Below are positions 7,454 through 8,089 of a DNA stretch of 8,089 bases, piece after piece. The translations under genes and the position numbers were made by a program. The DNA is from Candidatus Kuenenia stuttgartensis (GTDB lineage: Bacteria; Planctomycetota; Planctomycetia; Isosphaerales; Isosphaeraceae): contig CAMBZY010000132.1 of assembly GCA_945872325.1 (NCBI GenBank), forward strand, positions 1 to 8,089, given 5' to 3'. Position 1 is the stretch's first letter. The number at the start of each line of letters is the position of its first letter. Below the pieces are notes generated by a model that made no database searches, had not been told where the DNA came from, and was given only the letters and a program-made list of their open reading frames with translations.

Positions 7454-7643
7454 GCCACGGTTTCGGCGTTTGAATCTAGCCGCAGGGCGATAGCCCCCGG
7501 TTTCTTCGATTTAGAAACCCAACCGGGGCCAGCGACAAGCCCTGCTAGCGCAGAGTTTCGGGGATTGAATCTAGCCGCAGAACGCTAGCCCCCGGTTTCT
7601 TCGATTTAGAAACCCAACCTGGGCTAGCGCCAAGCCCGGCTAG
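7454..7643. repeat. Two tandem copies of a 95-bp palindromic intergenic repeat
   Basis: The copies start at about 7454 and 7549, with an exact 95-bp period. The conserved 78-bp core (7471-7548 and 7566-7643) differs at only 7 positions, and the 17 bp before it are looser. A further remnant resembling the core centre is visible at 7446-7468 (AGGCGATAGCC, then ACGGTTTCGGCG). In copy 2 the core is a nested palindrome: TCTAGCCG (7570-7577) with CGGCTAGA (7637-7644), CGCTAGCCC (7583-7591) with GGGCTAGCG (7621-7629), and GGTTTCT (7594-7600) with AGAAACC (7608-7614). Copy 1 can instead pair CCCCGGTT (7495-7502) with AACCGGGG (7521-7528). This is the organisation of REP/BIME-like intergenic repeats. 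Confidence 0.85.
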
Positions 7644-7716
7644 ACAACAACCGCTGTGCTTGGCCATGGTTCGCTTAAAAAACGTAAGTTTTTCGGCCTG
7701 TTCCAGAGTTCGAGCT

Positions 7717-7929
7717 TCAGCCTACGCGCCCGTGCTCTGCTTGAGCCGGCGTTTCGCTGAGGTATTGGCGTACCTCAAGCTGCATCCGGTCCAGTTCGGC
7801 CAGAAATCCGGAGACGGAGCTTCGGTAATTCGTGGGATTTGTTTCCACCTGGCGGATTTGACGAATCCAGGCCTGAAATTGACGGATTCGATCCAGTGTC
7901 GTATCGAGTTCTTCATCGTTGGTGATCAT
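7717..7929 (-). CDS. Small helical protein of unknown function, possible antitoxin-like partner
   Basis: The 70-residue product begins MITNDEELDTTLDRIRQF. The start ATG at 7929 (minus) has GGAG 7 nt upstream (7940-7937), so I prefer it to the GTG 14 codons farther upstream. The sequence is almost all charged amphipathic helix, with a central ETNPTNYRSSVSGFLAELDR (29-48) followed by MQLEVRQYL. I have the impression that similar short proteins with NxxNYRxxxSGFLAEIDRMQLEV recur in planctomycetes and cyanobacteria, but I cannot name the family or a tested function. No DNA-binding or catalytic motif can be seen. It overlaps the preceding minus-strand frame by 17 bp, which with its small size is typical of a toxin-antitoxin or other two-protein module. 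That reading is inference only. The gene points toward the repeats and has no clear terminator. Confidence 0.6.
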   Translation of the reverse strand: MITNDEELDTTLDRIRQFQAWIRQIRQVETNPTNYRSSVSGFLAELDRMQLEVRQYLSETPAQAEHGRVG

Positions 7930-8089
7930 GCCGCTTCTCCACCAGTTCCATAATTCCACGCTCGCCGCCACCGCGTTTTGTCTTCCAATATTCTATCATG
8001 GTCTGTTCGCCGCCCAAAGTCGCCAGACGTCTGATCCAGAAGACGCTCGCTCCGAAATGAGAGTCGGCCGAGGTGTGATCAAATAAAAC
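7913..8089 (-). CDS. C-terminal part of an unidentified gene, cut by the right edge
   Basis: On the minus strand a frame is open from the window edge for 58 codons to a TGA at 7915-7913. It reads VLFDHTSADSHFGASVFWIR, then RLATLGGEQTMIEYWKTKRG and an end near GIMELVEKRHDHQR. The composition is protein-like, mixed hydrophobic and charged without long low-complexity runs, and it overlaps the start of the 70-residue gene by 17 bp. No family is recognised. A competing frame ends at 7928-7926 as an ATGA overlap with the next start. It is Arg-rich and looks more like a shadow, but it is not excluded. The short visible length keeps confidence low. Confidence 0.4.
   Translation of the reverse strand, partial: VLFDHTSADSHFGASVFWIRRLATLGGEQTMIEYWKTKRGGGERGIMELVEKRHDHQR

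Noticed and set aside
7355..7588. 77-codon plus-strand frame after mqnD
   Set aside because: It runs through the hairpin and the 95-bp palindromic repeats, so its translation only reflects repeat DNA.
7454..7643. CRISPR array
   Set aside because: There are only two units, the conserved part is 78 bp and the interval about 17 bp. The intervals are similar to each other and the unit is a nested palindrome, which does not fit repeat-spacer architecture.
7678..7693. Terminator for the minus-strand genes (AAAAAC/GTTTTT hairpin)
   Set aside because: The stem is only A-T pairs apart from one and has no separate T-run, too weak to call.
7660..7953. 97-codon plus-strand frame
   Set aside because: It is antisense to the 70-residue minus-strand gene, which has a clear ribosome-binding site and a protein-like composition.
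7926..8089. Alternative minus-strand frame ending as an ATGA overlap with the 70-residue gene
   Set aside because: Its product is Arg-rich and contains a stop near the window edge (TTTATTTGA). The other frame gives a more protein-like sequence, so this is kept only as an alternative.

Overview
The window looks like chromosomal DNA from a planctomycete, possibly of the Gemmata type. This is inferred from moderate-to-high GC coding regions, a Lys/Ala/Pro/Val-repeat histone-H1-like tail, a large ABC-2 permease followed by a large anchored protein that matches no family I know by name, a stand-alone futalosine-pathway menaquinone gene, and GC-rich palindromic intergenic repeats. None of these is decisive, and no rRNA, tRNA or taxonomic marker is present.

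Layout, left to right. (1) 1-462: the 3' part of a histone-H1-like gene made almost only of K, A, V and P, closed by a strong intrinsic terminator (506-543). (2) 544-1167: about 620 bp with lower GC and no gene I can support. (3) 1168-6237: a three-gene operon with an ABC ATPase, an 827-residue ABC-2-type permease, and a 523-residue membrane-anchored helical protein. The permease and the anchored protein overlap by ATGA, and a strong terminator follows (6274-6307). (4) 6485-7351: mqnD-like 1,4-dihydroxy-6-naphthoate synthase, followed by a hairpin without a good T-run (7369-7396). (5) 7454-7643: two copies of a 95-bp tandem unit, each holding a nested palindrome. (6) 7717-8089, minus strand: two small overlapping genes, the upstream one cut by the window edge. 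The arrangement resembles a toxin-antitoxin pair, but I do not recognise the families with certainty.

How the genes work together: the ATPase should power the permease in an export or lipid-/envelope-handling complex. The permease carries an unusually large extracytoplasmic insertion, beta-rich halves around a coiled coil, between its membrane segments. The third gene is translationally coupled to it and is probably a structural or substrate-handling partner on the outer face of the membrane. No substrate can be read from the sequence. This three-gene unit is the best candidate in the window for an undescribed system. The mqnD gene is separated from it by a terminator and is probably an independent unit.
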